64,000 bases of DNA from Verrucomicrobiota bacterium (GTDB taxonomy: Bacteria; Verrucomicrobiota; Verrucomicrobiia; Verrucomicrobiales; Akkermansiaceae): contig JAFLEH010000006.1 of assembly GCA_017301995.1 (NCBI GenBank), positions 186,001 to 250,000 on the forward strand, in the 5' to 3' direction. Below are positions 62,847-64,000 of the stretch, one piece after another. The translations under genes were made by a program, and so were the position numbers. The notes beneath the pieces were generated by a model, which searched no databases, had not been told where the DNA came from, and saw nothing but the letters and a program-made list of their open reading frames with translations. Numbering within the stretch: the stretch's first letter is position 1; each line of letters begins with the position of its first letter.

Positions 62847-64000
62847 GGCTTTGCGGATTCGAGGATGAAACTTGCCGGAGCGAAGGGCTTGATCGGAACG
62901 GTTAGGGTATGGTTGCTGATGACAACCGGCGGTCCCGTGGGGCCTCCGCGCAGATCGGCGGGGGTGGCCTTGGAAAATCCGGGAGGAAACGTGACGGTGA
63001 CGTCTCCGTCGATACCGGTTTGATCCCACAGGCGCAGGACCGAGCCGGGACCGTCCGGGTTGGCGCCGAAGGCGGTGACCAGGACACCCGGCCGTGAGAC
63101 GGTTAGGCCGCTGGCGGTTGGCGGGAGGGATCCGGACTTTTTCAGGGGATTGCCGATTTCCATCAGGGGGATCCGCGCTTCCCATGACCGGATGGCGAGT
63201 TCGGGCACCGGGTTGGATGGATTCTCCAGCGGCCAGAAGCGGACTTGCGATATCATATCTCCATCCTGCCAAAGCGGGAAATTGGTGTTCCACATGTTGT
63301 TATACAAATTCACGAAAACCGCGGGCTTTTTAGGGACAAAGTCCATGCTCCACCGCCACAACCCCGGGCAGTCGAGCGAAACAAGTGGCGAATCCAACGG
63401 GCAGACCGCCGCGCCGGTGCCGTTGGAACCGGAGAGCGCGACACCGGTGGACACCGCCATCAGGTGGCGGTTGCAACCGGGGATGATATCGGTGGCCGGG
63501 TTGATAGGCGCGCCGAGTCGGCCCACGGTGAAACGCGGATCCGGCACGGCGAGAGGAAAGCAAAGCCAGCCGCCCTCGGGATTCTTGTCGGCGGATTTCT
63601 TCTTCATGTCCCATCGGACGTCGATCCATCGCTCGTCGCGGGGGAAGGTGAACCGGATGCTGACTCCGGTGGCGATTCCATGGAGTTCGCTGGCGGTTAG
63701 AGTAACGATATCGGCCGCGTCGTGGGCAGCGATCGAGCAGGTCCAGGCACCGGGTGTGATCTCCCGATAGGGATTTTTGTTCGCGTCCGGCATGCCGGGT
63801 TTGCCGATGTCATTGAGTCCCCAGCCACCCTGGATGCGCGAGTAGAGTTTGAAGAACCGGTCGAAGACCTCCTTGGTGCTGAATTTCTCGCACAGGAACT
63901 GCCCGAACGCGTAGGGCGATGCCGGATCCACCAACTCGCGCCCCGTGGAAACCTCAATGAGCGATGAAATTCCGCCCCGTTTCAGGTCGAACGTGGCTTT
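62843..64000 (-). CDS. GH38-like alpha-mannosidase, paralogue 3, C-terminal part only
   Basis: The frame is open to the right edge of the window; about 385 residues are visible. They cover the C-terminal beta-sandwich region and align with the two neighbours: 'SLIEVSTGRELVDPASPYAFGQFL', 'GGWLCFPLAVPDPRFTVGRLG', 'AVFVNLYNNMWNTNFPLW' and the ending 'FAPASFILESAKP'. The catalytic half lies outside. Its stop codon overlaps the GTG start of paralogue 2, so at least four genes form a single operon. Confidence 0.85.
   Translation of the reverse strand, partial: KATFDLKRGGISSLIEVSTGRELVDPASPYAFGQFLCEKFSTKEVFDRFFKLYSRIQGGWGLNDIGKPGMPDANKNPYREITPGAWTCSIAAHDAADIVTLTASELHGIATGVSIRFTFPRDERWIDVRWDMKKKSADKNPEGGWLCFPLAVPDPRFTVGRLGAPINPATDIIPGCNRHLMAVSTGVALSGSNGTGAAVCPLDSPLVSLDCPGLWRWSMDFVPKKPAVFVNLYNNMWNTNFPLWQDGDMISQVRFWPLENPSNPVPELAIRSWEARIPLMEIGNPLKKSGSLPPTASGLTVSRPGVLVTAFGANPDGPGSVLRLWDQTGIDGDVTVTFPPGFSKATPADLRGGPTGPPVVISNHTLTVPIKPFAPASFILESAKP

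Noticed and set aside
62847..63293. N-terminal extension in frame with GH38-like paralogue 2
   Set aside because: It lies inside the upstream paralogue in another frame; the GTG at 62846 gives a signal peptide and a GTGA overlap.

Overview
GC-rich bacterial chromosome segment, most likely from the Verrucomicrobia (Verrucomicrobiae, Luteolibacter/Haloferula-like). The assignment is inferred from gene types: a PEP-CTERM sorted protein, a huge autotransporter-type beta-strand repeat protein, tandem GH38-like and GH2 glycosidases, a Gfo/Idh oxidoreductase with a signal peptide, a periplasmic-propeller sensor kinase, and very few Shine-Dalgarno sequences. No rRNA, tRNA, CRISPR array, intact insertion sequence or prophage was seen.

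Layout. 0-7 kb: ankyrin protein (cut by the window edge), hemB, membrane sulfatase-like protein, secreted phosphoesterase and YiiX-like peptidase. 7.4-14.1 kb: five-gene surface-glycan cassette with two tandem MBOAT acyltransferase plus membrane-anchored 'GSSR' protein pairs and a GT10 (fucosyltransferase-like) enzyme. 14.3-25.6 kb: small AbrB-like orphan, OPT transporter, RsmC-like and RsuA-like rRNA modification enzymes, TPMT-like methyltransferase, lysA with an EamA transporter, then the metX-rlmN-POT operon. 25.7-38.1 kb: secreted proteins (TPR+STN, Lcl/DUF1566+EF-hand, GH2), then a LamG/beta-strand protein whose end overlaps the start of a Reg_prop/Y_Y_Y sensor kinase, followed by its NarL-type regulator. 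38.2-43.4 kb: htpG, msrA, phnA-like, AGCS symporter. 43.4-47.5 kb: AT-richer accessory patch with a PEP-CTERM protein, small exported or hypothetical proteins and several non-coding repeats. 47.7-51.4 kb: UvrD-type helicase and gpmI. 52-64 kb: glycan/sugar catabolism, with a plus-strand Gfo/Idh, URO-D-like and MFS operon converging on a minus-strand operon of three tandem GH38-like alpha-mannosidase paralogues and a sugar porter.

Two window-wide patterns stand out. First, many genes have a TTGCC-type -35 box starting 35-40 nt before the start codon and a TAnnnT/TAAAAC-type -10 box 6-12 nt before it, which predicts leaderless or nearly leaderless mRNAs. Second, the pentamer GTTAG/CTAAC recurs about a hundred times by eye, often forcing rare codons (CTA, TTA, AGG) in an otherwise GC-biased coding sequence. 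Dispersed fold-back repeats and short tandem 'word' repeats fill several of the longer intergenic gaps.
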